Counted from the first letter of the stretch, positions 9,230 through 19,003 are shown. The stretch is 64,000 nucleotides of DNA from Burkholderiaceae bacterium (GCA_024235855.1 JACKLN010000007.1:190303-254302), one strand, 5' to 3'. Translations and numbers: made by a program. Notes: a model not told the origin generated them from the sequence alone.

Positions 9230-10342
9230 GTGGCCGACGTCCTGATCGTCGGCGCCGGCCCGGCCGGGCTGGCCGTGGGCGGCGCGCTGGCGATGGCGGG
9301 CCGGCCGTCGGTGCTGTTCGAGCGCGGCGTCTCGGCCGGCACCGCCTGGCACCACCACTACGCGCGGCTGCACCTGCACACGGTCAAGGAACTGTCCGCG
9401 CTGCCCGGCCTGCCCTTCCCGCCCGACGCGCCGCGCTACGTGCCGCGCCAGGGCGTGGCCGACTACCTCGCGGCCTACGCCGCGCACCATCGGCTGGATT
9501 TGCGCTGTGGCCAGGCCGTGACCCGCATCGTGCGCGACGGTGCCAACTGGCGGCTGCACACGGCCGACGGCACGGCGCATCGCTCCCACGCCGTGGTGCT
9601 GGCCACCGGTGCCAACGCGACACCGGTGCGGCCGGAACTGCCGGGCGAGACCGGGTTTGGCGGCCGCATCCTGCACAGCCACGCCTACCGAGACGCGTCG
9701 CCCTTCGCCGGCCAGCGCGTGCTGGTCGTGGGCATGGGCAACACCGGCGCCGAGATCGCGCTCGACCTGGCCGAGGCAGGCGTGGCCACCACGGTCTCGG
9801 TGCGCTCGCCGATCAACGTGGTCAAACGCGACGTGCTCGGCCGGCCGACCCAGCGTACCGCGATGCTGCTGGCGAAACTGCCGCCGGCCTGGGGCGACCG
9901 GCTGGGCGTGTGGCTGCGCGACCTGACCGTGGGCGACCTGACGCCGCTGGGCCTGCGCACGCCGGCCCTCTCGCCACTGCGCCAACTGCGCGAGACGGGG
10001 CGCACGCCGGTGATCGACCTGGGCACGCTGGACCTGATCCGCGCCGGGCGCATCGCCGTGCGGCCGGGCATCCGGACCCTCACACCGACCCGGGTGCAGT
10101 TCACCGACGGCCGGGAGGAAGCCTTCGACACCCTGGTGCTGGCCACCGGCTACCGGCCGGCGTTGCAGGCGCTGTTCCCCGACCTGGCCCTGCCGGTGGA
10201 CGCGCGCGGGCTGCCGCGCGAGGTCGTGGGCACGGGCGACGCCGCCGGTTTGTACTTCGTCGGCTTCGAGCTGACGCGTCCCGGTGGCCTGCTCAACACC
10301 ATCGCCGACCAGGCGCGCACGGTGGCCCGTGCACTGTCCTGA
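9230..10342 (+). CDS. FAD/NAD(P)-dependent monooxygenase-like flavoprotein (FMO/CzcO type)
   Basis: 370 aa, starting at a GTG 7 nt after the preceding stop (likely re-initiation). The N-terminal FAD site is VLIVGAGPAGLAVG and the second dinucleotide site is VLVVGMGNTGAEIALDL near residue 165. The FMO-type fingerprint FGGRILHSHAY lies just before it, and ATGYRP is near the end. FMO/CzcO-like enzymes oxygenate small N-, S- or ketone substrates using NADPH; the substrate here is unknown. Its stop directly abuts the convergent iorB stop (TGATCA at 10340-10345), so the two transcripts must overlap. Confidence 0.88.
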   Translation: MADVLIVGAGPAGLAVGGALAMAGRPSVLFERGVSAGTAWHHHYARLHLHTVKELSALPGLPFPPDAPRYVPRQGVADYLAAYAAHHRLDLRCGQAVTRIVRDGANWRLHTADGTAHRSHAVVLATGANATPVRPELPGETGFGGRILHSHAYRDASPFAGQRVLVVGMGNTGAEIALDLAEAGVATTVSVRSPINVVKRDVLGRPTQRTAMLLAKLPPAWGDRLGVWLRDLTVGDLTPLGLRTPALSPLRQLRETGRTPVIDLGTLDLIRAGRIAVRPGIRTLTPTRVQFTDGREEAFDTLVLATGYRPALQALFPDLALPVDARGLPREVVGTGDAAGLYFVGFELTRPGGLLNTIADQARTVARALS

Positions 10343-11839
10343 TCAGCGTGCAGGTACCGGCTTGCGCCGGTAGAAGCGCACCGGCTGCTCGCGCGGCGGC
10401 CGCGGCGGCGCGCCATGGGCGGCCAGGGTGGCGTCCAGCGCGCGACCGGCGTCGTCGGCCAGTGCGGCTTCGCGCGCGGCACGCACGGTGGCGGCATCGC
10501 GGGTGGCCAGCACGTCCACGATGTGCAGCAGGCTGGCCTGGCCGCGTTCGTTCGTGCTGCCGTAGCCCTTGATCAGGCGGCCGCACAGCGCCAGTTCCAG
10601 GCCCAGCGCCGGGTCGCGCTGCGCACCGGCGTGCACCGCGGCCAGCCAGCGCTCGATCAGCGCCTGCTCGCGCGCGAAGCGCTGGCCGCGGCGACGCCAG
10701 CCCTTGAGCCCGGCGACGAAGCGCAGCGCCAGCGCACCGGCCAGCGTGTGCGTGCCCACCTTCAGCGGCAGCGCCCAGGGGTCGCGGCCGGCCGCCACGC
10801 GCCGGCGGTCCCAGGCCTGCAGCCGGGCGGCCAGGCGCTCGGGCAGCAGCGCGGCGAACTCGGACACGCCGGGCTTGAAGTGGTCGTAGAGCTTGACGAT
10901 CTCGTCATCGCCGGCCTTGACCTCGCGCCGCACGCGCGCCTGGCGGCTGGCGGCCAGCTTGAGCGCGGCCACGCGCACGATGTCGTCGAAAGCCATCCAC
11001 AGCGCCAGCCAGCGCGCCAGTTCCTGCTGCACCGCCGGCCAGGCGGCGAAGCGGTCCAGGCGCCCGTCGTACAGCCGCGCATAGGCCTCGTCCTGGTAGC
11101 TGGCCACACGGGCGCGGCCCAGGGCGCGCAGGTCGGGCGGCGGCGCCGGCTGCAGTGCGGCTTCCACGGCGGCGCGCTGCTCGCGCTGGCGCGTCACGGC
11201 GTCGAAGGCCAGCGCAAAGCCGCGCAGGCTGGGCTCCACGCCCTTGCCGCCGGCGCGGATCGTCTCCTCGTACACGCTGCGGGCGAAGGGGAGCACGCCG
11301 CTGGCGGCGATGGCGCCCAGCATCACGGCGCTGATCACGGTGCCGGCCTGCTGCGCCAGCGCCGCCAGGTCCAGCAGCTCCGCCTGCTTCGCGTGGCGCT
11401 GCAGCGCGGCCACCAGCGCGCCGGTGTCGGCGCGGCCGTCGGTGGGCTGCATCTTCTCGGCCGTGGTCAGCGTGCGCGCGGTGGAACTGATCACCACGGT
11501 GCGGTCGGCGCTGACCATGCCGTTCGCGACCTGGCGCGCCGTCTCCAGCAACTCCGACGACACCAGCAGGTCCACGCCGCCGGGCACCGGGTTGAGGCTG
11601 AAGACCGGGCGCCGTCCCGGGTGCGTACCGACCGGCTCGGGCCAGACCTCAATGTAGTACGTGGTGGCGCCGGTGCGCTGCGCCACACCGGGCACCGAGG
11701 TGCTCTGCGCCGCATGGCCGGCGCGCACCGCGGCGCCGTACAGCCACTCGGCGAGCACACCGCCACCTTCGCCGCCGAGGGCGCAGATCAGGACGCAGGT
11801 GGGGCGCTGCACGGTCGCCGTCGTCGCGTTCGGGTTCAT
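10343..11839 (-). CDS. iorB: Indolepyruvate ferredoxin oxidoreductase beta subunit, long form
   Basis: 498 aa from the ATG at 11839, which overlaps the iorA stop by 4 nt, with GGAGGT just upstream. The first 200 residues are the pyruvate-ferredoxin oxidoreductase gamma-type domain (CALGGEGGGVLAEWL, SVPGVAQRTGATTYYIEVWP). About 280 further residues form a helical C-terminal extension seen in long bacterial IorB proteins and absent from archaeal IorB (about 200 aa). With IorA it decarboxylates aryl-2-oxoacids such as indolepyruvate to aryl-acetyl-CoA, passing electrons to ferredoxin. Confidence 0.9.
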   Translation of the reverse strand: MNPNATTATVQRPTCVLICALGGEGGGVLAEWLYGAAVRAGHAAQSTSVPGVAQRTGATTYYIEVWPEPVGTHPGRRPVFSLNPVPGGVDLLVSSELLETARQVANGMVSADRTVVISSTARTLTTAEKMQPTDGRADTGALVAALQRHAKQAELLDLAALAQQAGTVISAVMLGAIAASGVLPFARSVYEETIRAGGKGVEPSLRGFALAFDAVTRQREQRAAVEAALQPAPPPDLRALGRARVASYQDEAYARLYDGRLDRFAAWPAVQQELARWLALWMAFDDIVRVAALKLAASRQARVRREVKAGDDEIVKLYDHFKPGVSEFAALLPERLAARLQAWDRRRVAAGRDPWALPLKVGTHTLAGALALRFVAGLKGWRRRGQRFAREQALIERWLAAVHAGAQRDPALGLELALCGRLIKGYGSTNERGQASLLHIVDVLATRDAATVRAAREAALADDAGRALDATLAAHGAPPRPPREQPVRFYRRKPVPAR

Positions 11840-13998
11840 GCCACCTCCTGCGGCCGGATCCAGCCGGTCAGCGTCTCGCGCAGCCGGGCCATGAAACGCT
11901 CCCAGCCGCCGGCGTTCTTCACCACCTCGGCGCGGTAGAAACTCGGGCACAGCGTGGCCGCATGCGCGTTGGCGCCGCACAGGCCGCAGCCCACGCAGCC
12001 GTCGATCACGGTCGCCACCGGGTCCACACGCAGCGGATCGGGGTTGTCCTTGACGGTCAGCGTGGGGCAGCCCGACAGGCGGATGCAGGCGTGGTCGCCG
12101 GTGCACACGTCCTCGTCGACGCCGTACTTCACGCGCTCCACGCGCTCGCCCCGTTTCAGGCGGCCGGCGACGAAGGGCTTGAGCCGGCGCTGGCGCTCCA
12201 GCTGGCACTCACCCTCGGCGACGATGACCTTCAGGCCGGCGAAGTCGGTGGTCAGCGCCTCCTCCACGGTGCGCCGCATCGCATCGACCTCATAGGTGTG
12301 CACGGTGCGCAGCCACTGCACGCCCATGCCTTGCAGCGTCTGCTCGATGGTCTGGTTCTTGTGCGCCAGGCTCTGGTGCACGGCCGCGTGGCGCTCGGCC
12401 TCGGCCTTGGCCTCGTCGTCGGGCGTGCTGATGATGTCCTGCGTGCCGGTGGCCGAGGTGTAGCCGTTCTTCATGATCATCAGCACCGCGTCGTCGCCGT
12501 TGAACAGCGCCGCCTGCACGCCGGTGAGCAGGCCGTTGTGCCAGAAGCCGCCGTCACCCATGATGGCCAGCGTGCGCTGCGCCATCAGCGGGCCCACGCC
12601 GGCGCGGCTGGCCAGGCTCATGCCGTAGCCGAGGATGGAGTGGCCGGAATTGAAGGGCTCGAACGTGCCGAAGGCATGGCAGCCGATGTCGGCCGCCACG
12701 TGCACACGGCCCACCTCCTGCTGCGCCAGCTTGAGCGCGCTGAACACCGGGCGTTCCGGGCAGCCGATGCAGAAGCCCGGCGGACGTGGGGGCAGTGACG
12801 TGACCGGCACGTCGGCCCGGCGCGCCGCGTTCGCGGCCAGCCAGGCCTTCGCCGCGGCCAGGTCCACCTGCGGCAGGTGGCGCTCACCAAAGGCGATCAG
12901 GCCCTGCACCAGGGTCTCGACGTTGTATTCGCCGGCCGGTGGCATCAGGTCCTTGCCGTGCACCGCGGCGTTCAGGTCCTGCCGGCGCAGGGCCTGGATC
13001 ACGTCCTTCTCGATGAACTCCGGCGTGCCTTCCTCCAGCACCAGCAGCGCGCGCTTGCCAGTGGCGAAGGCGCCGATGGACTTCGGCGCCAGCGGGTAGA
13101 CGACGTTGAGCACGTGGATGGGCAGGCGGCTGCCGCCGAAGGCATCGGCCAGGCCCACCGTCTGCAGCGCGCGCTGCAGGGCGTTGAAGAGGCCGCCCTG
13201 CACGATCAGGCCGACGTCGGACAGGTCGCCGTCGAAGGTCTCGTTGAGCCCGTGCTGCTCGATGTAGGCCTGCGCCGCCGGGATGCGCTGCTCCACCTTC
13301 AGCTTCTCGTGGCGGAAGGTCACCGGCGGGTGCGCCAGCTTGCCGTAGTCGAAGGGCGCCGGCTCGTCGATCCAGGCGTGCGTGCCGTGCCGAGGCGCCA
13401 CGTTGTCCTGCGCCTCGAAGCTGCCGCGCACGTGGCAGGCGCGGATGCGCAGGCCCAGCATCGCCGGCATGTGGCTGGCCTCGCTGAGCGCGAAGGCGTG
13501 CTGCACGCAGTTCACCATCGTCGGCAGGTCGGGCCGCGGGTCGAACAGCGCCATCGTGCTCTTCATCGCGAAGGCGTGCGTGCGCTCCTGGATCACGCTG
13601 GCCCCTTCGCCGGTGTCCTCGCCGACGACGATCAGCGTGCCGCCGGTCACACCCGGCGAGGCCAGGTTGCTCAGCGCGTCGGCGGCCACGTTGGTGCCGA
13701 CGATGCTCTTCCACGTGACGCAGCCGCGGACCGGGTAGTGCAGGCTGGCCCCCAGCATGGCCGCGGCCGAGGCCTCGTTGGAGCAGGCCTCCACGTGCAC
13801 GCCCAGCGTGTCCACATAGGGCTTGGCCTGCACCATCACGTCCAGCAGGTGCGACACCGGCGCGCCCTGGTAGCCGCCGATGTAGGCCACGCCCGACTGC
13901 AGCAGCGCCTTGGTGATGGCCAGGATGCCCTCGCCATGAAAGGTCTGCCCGGCGCCGAGCTGCAGCTGCCTGATCTGTTCGGTGAACTGGACTTCCAT
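11836..13998 (-). CDS. iorA: Indolepyruvate ferredoxin oxidoreductase alpha subunit
   Basis: 720 aa from the ATG at 13998 (MEVQFTEQIRQ). The N-terminal part is the pyrimidine-binding domain of 2-oxoacid oxidoreductases (GGYQGAPVSHLLDV, EDTGEGASVIQERT). The middle holds the TPP-binding domain (IMGDGGFWHNGLLTG, with NGYTSATGTQ). Cysteines at about 630-685 (C-x5-C-x4-GCP, then CVGCGLCG and ATLCPSF) form a ferredoxin-like region for two [4Fe-4S] clusters. The length agrees with other IorA proteins. It is divergent from a LysR gene that probably regulates it. Confidence 0.92.
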   Translation of the reverse strand: MEVQFTEQIRQLQLGAGQTFHGEGILAITKALLQSGVAYIGGYQGAPVSHLLDVMVQAKPYVDTLGVHVEACSNEASAAAMLGASLHYPVRGCVTWKSIVGTNVAADALSNLASPGVTGGTLIVVGEDTGEGASVIQERTHAFAMKSTMALFDPRPDLPTMVNCVQHAFALSEASHMPAMLGLRIRACHVRGSFEAQDNVAPRHGTHAWIDEPAPFDYGKLAHPPVTFRHEKLKVEQRIPAAQAYIEQHGLNETFDGDLSDVGLIVQGGLFNALQRALQTVGLADAFGGSRLPIHVLNVVYPLAPKSIGAFATGKRALLVLEEGTPEFIEKDVIQALRRQDLNAAVHGKDLMPPAGEYNVETLVQGLIAFGERHLPQVDLAAAKAWLAANAARRADVPVTSLPPRPPGFCIGCPERPVFSALKLAQQEVGRVHVAADIGCHAFGTFEPFNSGHSILGYGMSLASRAGVGPLMAQRTLAIMGDGGFWHNGLLTGVQAALFNGDDAVLMIMKNGYTSATGTQDIISTPDDEAKAEAERHAAVHQSLAHKNQTIEQTLQGMGVQWLRTVHTYEVDAMRRTVEEALTTDFAGLKVIVAEGECQLERQRRLKPFVAGRLKRGERVERVKYGVDEDVCTGDHACIRLSGCPTLTVKDNPDPLRVDPVATVIDGCVGCGLCGANAHAATLCPSFYRAEVVKNAGGWERFMARLRETLTGWIRPQEVA

Positions 13999-14067
13999 GG
14001 CCGCGGTCTCTTCGATGACCCGATGCACTCTAGGCAGCGCGACGGCCCGCGTCCATGCCGCCACCTT

Positions 14068-14082
14068 TGCATCTACCATGCA
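14068..14082. promoter_or_regulatory. Dyad TGCAT-N5-ATGCA between iorA and the LysR gene
   Basis: A perfect 5-5-5 palindrome in the 88-nt divergent gap, touching the start region of the LysR gene. LysR proteins commonly bind such interrupted dyads between their own gene and the target. The span is T-N13-A rather than the classic T-N11-A. Confidence 0.4.
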
Positions 14083-14086
14083 CAGC

Positions 14087-14983
14087 ATGAATGTCGGTGA
14101 CATCGACCTGAACCTGCTGCATGTCTTTGCGGCGGTGCACCAGACCGGCAGCGTCAGCCGAGCCGCCGAGCGGCTGGGCCTGTCACAGCCCGCCGCCAGC
14201 CACGCGCTGACCCGGCTGCGCCTGCTGCTGCACGACCCGCTGTTCGTCCGCGCGCCGGGCGGCGTGCGACCCACGCCGCGCGCCGAACGGCTGGCACCCC
14301 AGGTGGTGGCGGCGCTGCAGCTGCTGGACGCGGCACTGCAGGAAGGTGACGGCTTCGACGCCGCCAAGGCACGTCGCCGATTCGTGCTGCACATGAGCGA
14401 CATCGGCGCCGACGAGTTCCTGCCGCTGCTGCTGCGCGACCTCGCGCGGGAGGCGCCAGGCGTGACGCTGGAGGTGGTGCAGCTGCCGGCCGACGCCATC
14501 GGCCCGGCGCTGGAGCAGGGCCGGCTCGACCTGGCCTTCGGCTACCTGCCGGCGCTGGCAGGTCGCGAACAGGCCGTGCTGCTGAGCGAGCACTACGTGC
14601 TGTTGCTGCGCCGCGGCCATCCGCTGGCGCGCGCGCTGCGGGGCCAGCAGGCCAAGCAGGCGCTGCAGACGCTGGAGTTCGTGGTCGTGCACAGCCACGC
14701 GGTGCCGGCGCATGCGCTGCAGCAACTGGGGCTGGCGTCGCGGATCCGCCTGACGTTGCCGCACTTCATGGTCGTGCCGCCCATCCTGGAGGCCACCGAC
14801 CTCGCGCTGGTGCTGCCGTCGCGCCCGGCGGCGCGCTTTGCCGCGCGCCACGCACTGCAGGTGGTGGACGCCGACCTGGGCCTGAAGCCCTTCCCCGTGG
14901 CCATGCACTGGCACTGGCGGCACACGGCCGACCCCGGCCACCGCTGGCTGCGCGAGCGCGCGCTCGCGATGCGCCTGGCCTGA
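14087..14983 (+). CDS. LysR-family transcriptional regulator
   Basis: 298 aa from the ATG at 14087 (MNVGDIDLNLLHVF); an ATG three codons earlier (14078) is possible but lies in the TGCAT dyad. The winged helix-turn-helix is at about 18-45 (VSRAAERLGLSQPAASHALTRLR), followed by an LTTR effector domain of about 200 aa. The N-terminal pattern D-I-D-L-N-L-L resembles NodD/SyrM-type members. Its divergent position suggests it controls iorAB in response to an aryl-oxoacid or related signal. Confidence 0.9.
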   Translation: MNVGDIDLNLLHVFAAVHQTGSVSRAAERLGLSQPAASHALTRLRLLLHDPLFVRAPGGVRPTPRAERLAPQVVAALQLLDAALQEGDGFDAAKARRRFVLHMSDIGADEFLPLLLRDLAREAPGVTLEVVQLPADAIGPALEQGRLDLAFGYLPALAGREQAVLLSEHYVLLLRRGHPLARALRGQQAKQALQTLEFVVVHSHAVPAHALQQLGLASRIRLTLPHFMVVPPILEATDLALVLPSRPAARFAARHALQVVDADLGLKPFPVAMHWHWRHTADPGHRWLRERALAMRLA

Positions 14984-14998
14984 CCGCCCCGCTGCGGC

Positions 14999-15610
14999 TC
15001 AGCGCGCGCGCCGGCGGCGGGCCGCCACGCCGGCCGTTGCCGCCAGGCCGGCACCCCACAGTGCCCAGGTGCCGGGTTCCGGCACCGCCGCGATGCGGGT
15101 CACGAAGTACGACTCGCCATCCGGCACGAAGGTGGCACTGTCCCAGATGAACGCCGCCCCGGCGGACACACCGGGCCTGGTCCCCCATGGCGACGCGCCA
15201 TTGAGGCCGACGACGTGCGCCGGCCCGCCACTGGCGAACCCGGTGGTGCTGGCCGTCCAGTGCGTGGCGTCGGTCGACAGCGTGGTCGCACCGTTGGCGA
15301 AGGTGAAACCGGTGCCGCCGAGGCTGAAGTCGCCGATCAGCATCGCCATGCCGCCAAAGCTGTTGCGCACCGAGACCAGCAGGTAGTGGTCCTGCCCCGG
15401 GGCCAGTGCCACGTCGGCGAAGCTGGCCATGGTCTGCCAGGTCGTGGCCTTGTCGACGATGACCTCACCGGCCTCGGCCACGAGGTCGGTGGAGAGGTAG
15501 ACGGTGGCGAAATCGTCGGCGGTGAACACGCCCTGCAGGCTGGCGGCCGGGGCGGCGCCGCAGGCGCACAGCACGGCGGCGGCCACGAAGGCATCGGGAC
15601 GGAAGGTCAT
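14999..15610 (-). CDS. PEP-CTERM sorting-domain protein
   Basis: 203 aa from the ATG at 15610. A signal peptide ends at about residue 23 (CGAAPAAS). The mature part is beta-rich and ends in the PEP-CTERM tripartite signal: VPEPGTW, a hydrophobic segment, then RRRRAR. PEP-CTERM proteins are exported, cleaved and transferred by an exosortase, usually in exopolysaccharide-forming bacteria, which agrees with the XrtA-type cluster at 40-64 kb. A heptamer pair at 15712-15729 lies about 100 nt upstream, identical to that before the BTAD regulator gene next to it. Confidence 0.9.
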   Translation of the reverse strand: MTFRPDAFVAAAVLCACGAAPAASLQGVFTADDFATVYLSTDLVAEAGEVIVDKATTWQTMASFADVALAPGQDHYLLVSVRNSFGGMAMLIGDFSLGGTGFTFANGATTLSTDATHWTASTTGFASGGPAHVVGLNGASPWGTRPGVSAGAAFIWDSATFVPDGESYFVTRIAAVPEPGTWALWGAGLAATAGVAARRRRAR

Positions 15611-15711
15611 GGCAGGTCCTGGTCTGGCGGGTGAGTCGGGCCCATCGGGCATCCCGCCCCACACGGCCGGGCCGTGGGTCAGCGAGACCGGCACAGTCTG
15701 GCGCCGCCGGC

Positions 15712-15729
15712 GTTAGGGCCGCGTTAGCG
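15712..15729. promoter_or_regulatory. Heptamer direct repeat GTTAGGG-N4-GTTAGCG (PEP-CTERM promoter side)
   Basis: Two heptamers with an 11-nt period, upstream of the PEP-CTERM gene and overlapping the stop codon of the BTAD gene (TAA at 15726-15724). The same two heptamers with the same 4-nt spacing recur at 19031-19048 in front of the BTAD gene. SARP/BTAD activators are known to bind heptamer direct repeats of this period. Confidence 0.65.
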
Positions 15730-18700
15730 GCGCCCCGGCAGCACCGGCACCGTGGCCACCAGCGGCCCGCGCAGGGCGCTGTCGCGCCACATCGGCGGCA
15801 GCGTCGACACGGCCTGATGCACCCAGGACGATGCACGCAGCGCGACCGTGTCGGCCAGCACCGGGTCGGCCCGCCGCAGCGCCAACGCCAGCGTGGCACC
15901 CAGGCGGCCCAGGCCCTCGACGCCGGTCACACCCGCCTCGACCGCCGCCCAGGCCGACAGCGCGGCATCGTGTGCTTCGTCGTCGCGACCGGCCGCCAGC
16001 AGCGCCGCCACGCGGCGACCCTGGACGGCCAGCCAGAGGCCGCGCGCGCCCTGCTCGCGGGCGGCGGTGGCGGTCACCGTCAGCAGGGGCAACACGTCCG
16101 CCGGCGGGCAACCCGGTTGCGCGGCACACAGCAGGGCCGCGCGCAGCGGAAAGTCGTCCAGCGCGACGATCCTGTCGAGTACCGCGGCCACCGGCAGTCG
16201 CTCGCCGGCACCCAGCAGCGCCGCCTGCACCCGCGGCGCGTCGGGGCCGTGCAAGTCGGCGCGCGCCGCCAGCGCCCGCCAGGCCCGCAGCGCCAGGTCC
16301 CGGCGGCCGAGTTCGGCCTGCACCGCCCCCAGGCGCACACGTGCCACCACGTCGTGGCGCACCAGGCCGGCGTCGCACAGCGCCACGGCGCGGCTGGCGT
16401 GGTCCAGTGCCGCGCCCAGGTCACCGGTGCAGGCCTGGATCGTGGCGCTGGCCGCCAGCGTGTTGGCGCGGGTGTTCTGCGCCACGTCGTCCCGATCGTC
16501 GTCCGCCAGCGCCTCGGCGATCCATCGCAGGGCACGTGGGCCATCGCCCTGCTCCAGCGCATTGGCGGCCAGCGTGCTGGCGATGTTGAGCACCGATCGC
16601 ATGCCGCGGCGCCGGCTCGCGACCTCGATGGCCTGCTCGAGATGACGGTCGCTCTCGGCATAGCGTCCGAGCGAGCCCTGGAACACCCCCAGCGCATGCA
16701 GCAGCTTGAGGTGGGTGTCGCCCAGGTCGAGCCGCTGGGTCGCCGGGTCGACGGCGGCCAGGCGGGCCAGGGCCGCCTCGGCGTGGCGCACGGCGTCGGC
16801 AAGTTCGCGGCGGTCCCAGTCGAGCACGGTCAGGCTCCACAGCAGCTCGACCTCGGCGTCCGCTGCCCCGGCCCGCCGCGCCAGCGCCAGAGCGCTTTCG
16901 GCCAGTGACCGCGCCTCGGCGAACCTCCGCTGCTCCGCGCACAGCGCCACCTGGACGCAGGCCGCCCAGGCGCGCTGCACGTCGTCGTCGGCCAGGGCAT
17001 CGAGCTGGGCACCGAGACGCCGCAGGTGGTCGTCGAGGCGGTAGGCCGATCGCGCCTCGGCCGCCTGCAGGTAGACGTCGAAGGCCTCGCTGCGGCGCCC
17101 GGCATCGCGCAGCAGGTCGGCCGCGCGTTCGAACTGGTCGGCCGCGGTTTCGTGCTGCCACAGGCCGGCAGCCTTGCGCCCGGCCGCCACCAGGGCCGGC
17201 ACCGCACGCAGGCCCTGGCCGGCGGCCAGCCAGTGCCAGGCCACGCGCGCCGGCTCGCCGCCCTGGGCTTCGAGCCAGGCCGCGACCTCGGCATGCAGCG
17301 GGCGGGCCACCGGCGCCGGCACCGACGCCAGCGCGGCCTCGGCGATCAGGTCGTGGGCGAATCGGTCGCCGCGCAGCACCTGCGCCGACTCCAGTTCGGC
17401 CCAGGCATCGGCCAGGTCCAGCACCCGTGTGCCCAGCACCGCGGCCGCGAGCGCCGGGCTCGCGTCCTGGCCGGCGATGGCGGCGCAGCGCGCCAGGCGC
17501 AGCGCCGGGGCGCTCAGGCGCGTCAACCGCTGCTGGATCAGCCGCAGCACGCCGGGTGCCGCCGGCCAGGCGTGCCGGGGTGGGCCGTCAGCCCGGGGCG
17601 ACAGCAGGGCCGCCTTGATCGTCTCCAGCACATACAGCGGGTTGCCACCGGTGCGGGCCTGCAACGCGGCGGCGCTCTGCGGCAGCGATGGCAGGTCCAG
17701 CGACGCGAGCAGTTCGGCCACCGCGGGCCCGTCCAGCGGCGCCAGGTCGAGCACGAGCGTGCCGGCCCGCCGCCCGAGGGCGGCGCAGAAGCCCGCTGCA
17801 GGGGCGTCCAGTTCGGCCGGTCGGGCGGCGACGATCCAGCTCGCATCGTCGCGCCCGGCCAGGCCGTCGAGCAGGGTCAGGCTCGCCGCATCGCCGAACT
17901 GCAGGTCGTCGATCACCACCACGCGCAGCCCCGCCGCCACGGCCTGCATCCACAGCGCCTCCACCGCCGCGGCCAGGTCGGCCGGCTGTGCCGGTTCCGG
18001 CGCGCCCAGACCGGGCAACAGGTGGGCCAGCAACGGGCGCTGGGCCGGGCCGGGCTCGAGCGCACCGACCGCGAGCAGGGCGCGCAGCCATCGGCCCGCC
18101 AAGGCAAACGGCACGCCAGCGTCGCCGGGCCGGGCACCAACGCGCAGACACGGCCCAGGCAGGCGGTCGGACAGGTCATCCAGCAGGCGCGACTTGCCCA
18201 TCCCGGGCTCGCCCCGCAGCAGCACCGACCGGCCCTCGTGCACCGCCTGCACGAGCGCGGCGCGCACCGTGTCACGGCCCAGCAGTCGTGGCGGACGCAG
18301 CAGGGCCACGGGCACTGTTGTGCCTGCATCCGCAGCGGGCGGCACGGCAGCCTCGACGGTGGCCAGCAGCGCCAGGGTCTCGGGGCTGGGCCGCGTGCCC
18401 ACCTCGTGCTTGAGCATGGCTTCGCAGGTGTCGAAGGCGCGCAGGGCGGCGGCACGGTCGCCGGCCAGGTAGTGCAGCCGGATCAGCCGCCGGTGCGCCG
18501 CTTCCGACAGCGGGTCCAGGGCCACCAGTTCGCGCGCATGCGCCAGCGCGTCGTCCCAGTCGCGCGCCTGCTCGGCCATCGTCGCCAGCTCGGCCAGCGA
18601 CAGGCGCAGGCGCTCCTGGCGGCGGCGGCGCTGGAGCGCGACCCACTGCCCGGCCTCGCCAGCGATGCCGATCTCGCAGCCGGCCAGCAGGTCGTCGGCA

Positions 18701-18996
18701 TCGTCCAGGTCATGTGTGGTGCCGGCAGCCAGGGCCAACGTGGCCTCGCCTTCCACGAGCGCGAAGCCCAGTTGCCGCCGAAGCTGGAACAGGCGCTGGC
18801 GCAGCGCATTGCGGGCCGCCCCCGGCTCCGCCTCGGGCCACAGCAGCGCGGCCAGGCGCGCGCGCGGTGTCGGGCCCTCGATGGCCAGCCAGGCCGCCAG
18901 CAACGCGTCGCGTGGGGCCAGCGGCAGGCATCGGCCATCCGGCAGATGCAGCGCCGGCGTGGCTGCGAGCACGAGCTGGGCGGCGGGTGCCGGCAT
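15724..18996 (-). CDS. BTAD-domain regulator with AAA ATPase and TPR-like tail (SARP-like)
   Basis: 1090 aa. The first 100 residues hold an OmpR/BTAD-type winged helix (ALLAAWLAIEGPTPRARLAALLWPE). The BTAD helical domain follows at about 100-215 (LVALDPLSEAAHRRLIRLHYLAGDRAAALRAFDTCEAML). An AAA/NB-ARC-like ATPase has Walker A GEPGMGKS (262-269) and Walker B VVVIDDLQFGD. The C-terminal 550 residues are Ala/Leu-rich TPR-like helices. No LuxR-type HTH ends the protein. Large BTAD ATPases are best known from actinobacteria and occur sporadically in proteobacteria. The likely role is an ATP-gated activator of the downstream PEP-CTERM gene and of itself, given the shared heptamer repeats. Confidence 0.85.
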   Translation of the reverse strand: MPAPAAQLVLAATPALHLPDGRCLPLAPRDALLAAWLAIEGPTPRARLAALLWPEAEPGAARNALRQRLFQLRRQLGFALVEGEATLALAAGTTHDLDDADDLLAGCEIGIAGEAGQWVALQRRRRQERLRLSLAELATMAEQARDWDDALAHARELVALDPLSEAAHRRLIRLHYLAGDRAAALRAFDTCEAMLKHEVGTRPSPETLALLATVEAAVPPAADAGTTVPVALLRPPRLLGRDTVRAALVQAVHEGRSVLLRGEPGMGKSRLLDDLSDRLPGPCLRVGARPGDAGVPFALAGRWLRALLAVGALEPGPAQRPLLAHLLPGLGAPEPAQPADLAAAVEALWMQAVAAGLRVVVIDDLQFGDAASLTLLDGLAGRDDASWIVAARPAELDAPAAGFCAALGRRAGTLVLDLAPLDGPAVAELLASLDLPSLPQSAAALQARTGGNPLYVLETIKAALLSPRADGPPRHAWPAAPGVLRLIQQRLTRLSAPALRLARCAAIAGQDASPALAAAVLGTRVLDLADAWAELESAQVLRGDRFAHDLIAEAALASVPAPVARPLHAEVAAWLEAQGGEPARVAWHWLAAGQGLRAVPALVAAGRKAAGLWQHETAADQFERAADLLRDAGRRSEAFDVYLQAAEARSAYRLDDHLRRLGAQLDALADDDVQRAWAACVQVALCAEQRRFAEARSLAESALALARRAGAADAEVELLWSLTVLDWDRRELADAVRHAEAALARLAAVDPATQRLDLGDTHLKLLHALGVFQGSLGRYAESDRHLEQAIEVASRRRGMRSVLNIASTLAANALEQGDGPRALRWIAEALADDDRDDVAQNTRANTLAASATIQACTGDLGAALDHASRAVALCDAGLVRHDVVARVRLGAVQAELGRRDLALRAWRALAARADLHGPDAPRVQAALLGAGERLPVAAVLDRIVALDDFPLRAALLCAAQPGCPPADVLPLLTVTATAAREQGARGLWLAVQGRRVAALLAAGRDDEAHDAALSAWAAVEAGVTGVEGLGRLGATLALALRRADPVLADTVALRASSWVHQAVSTLPPMWRDSALRGPLVATVPVLPGRR

Positions 18997-19003
18997 GCTG
19001 CCA

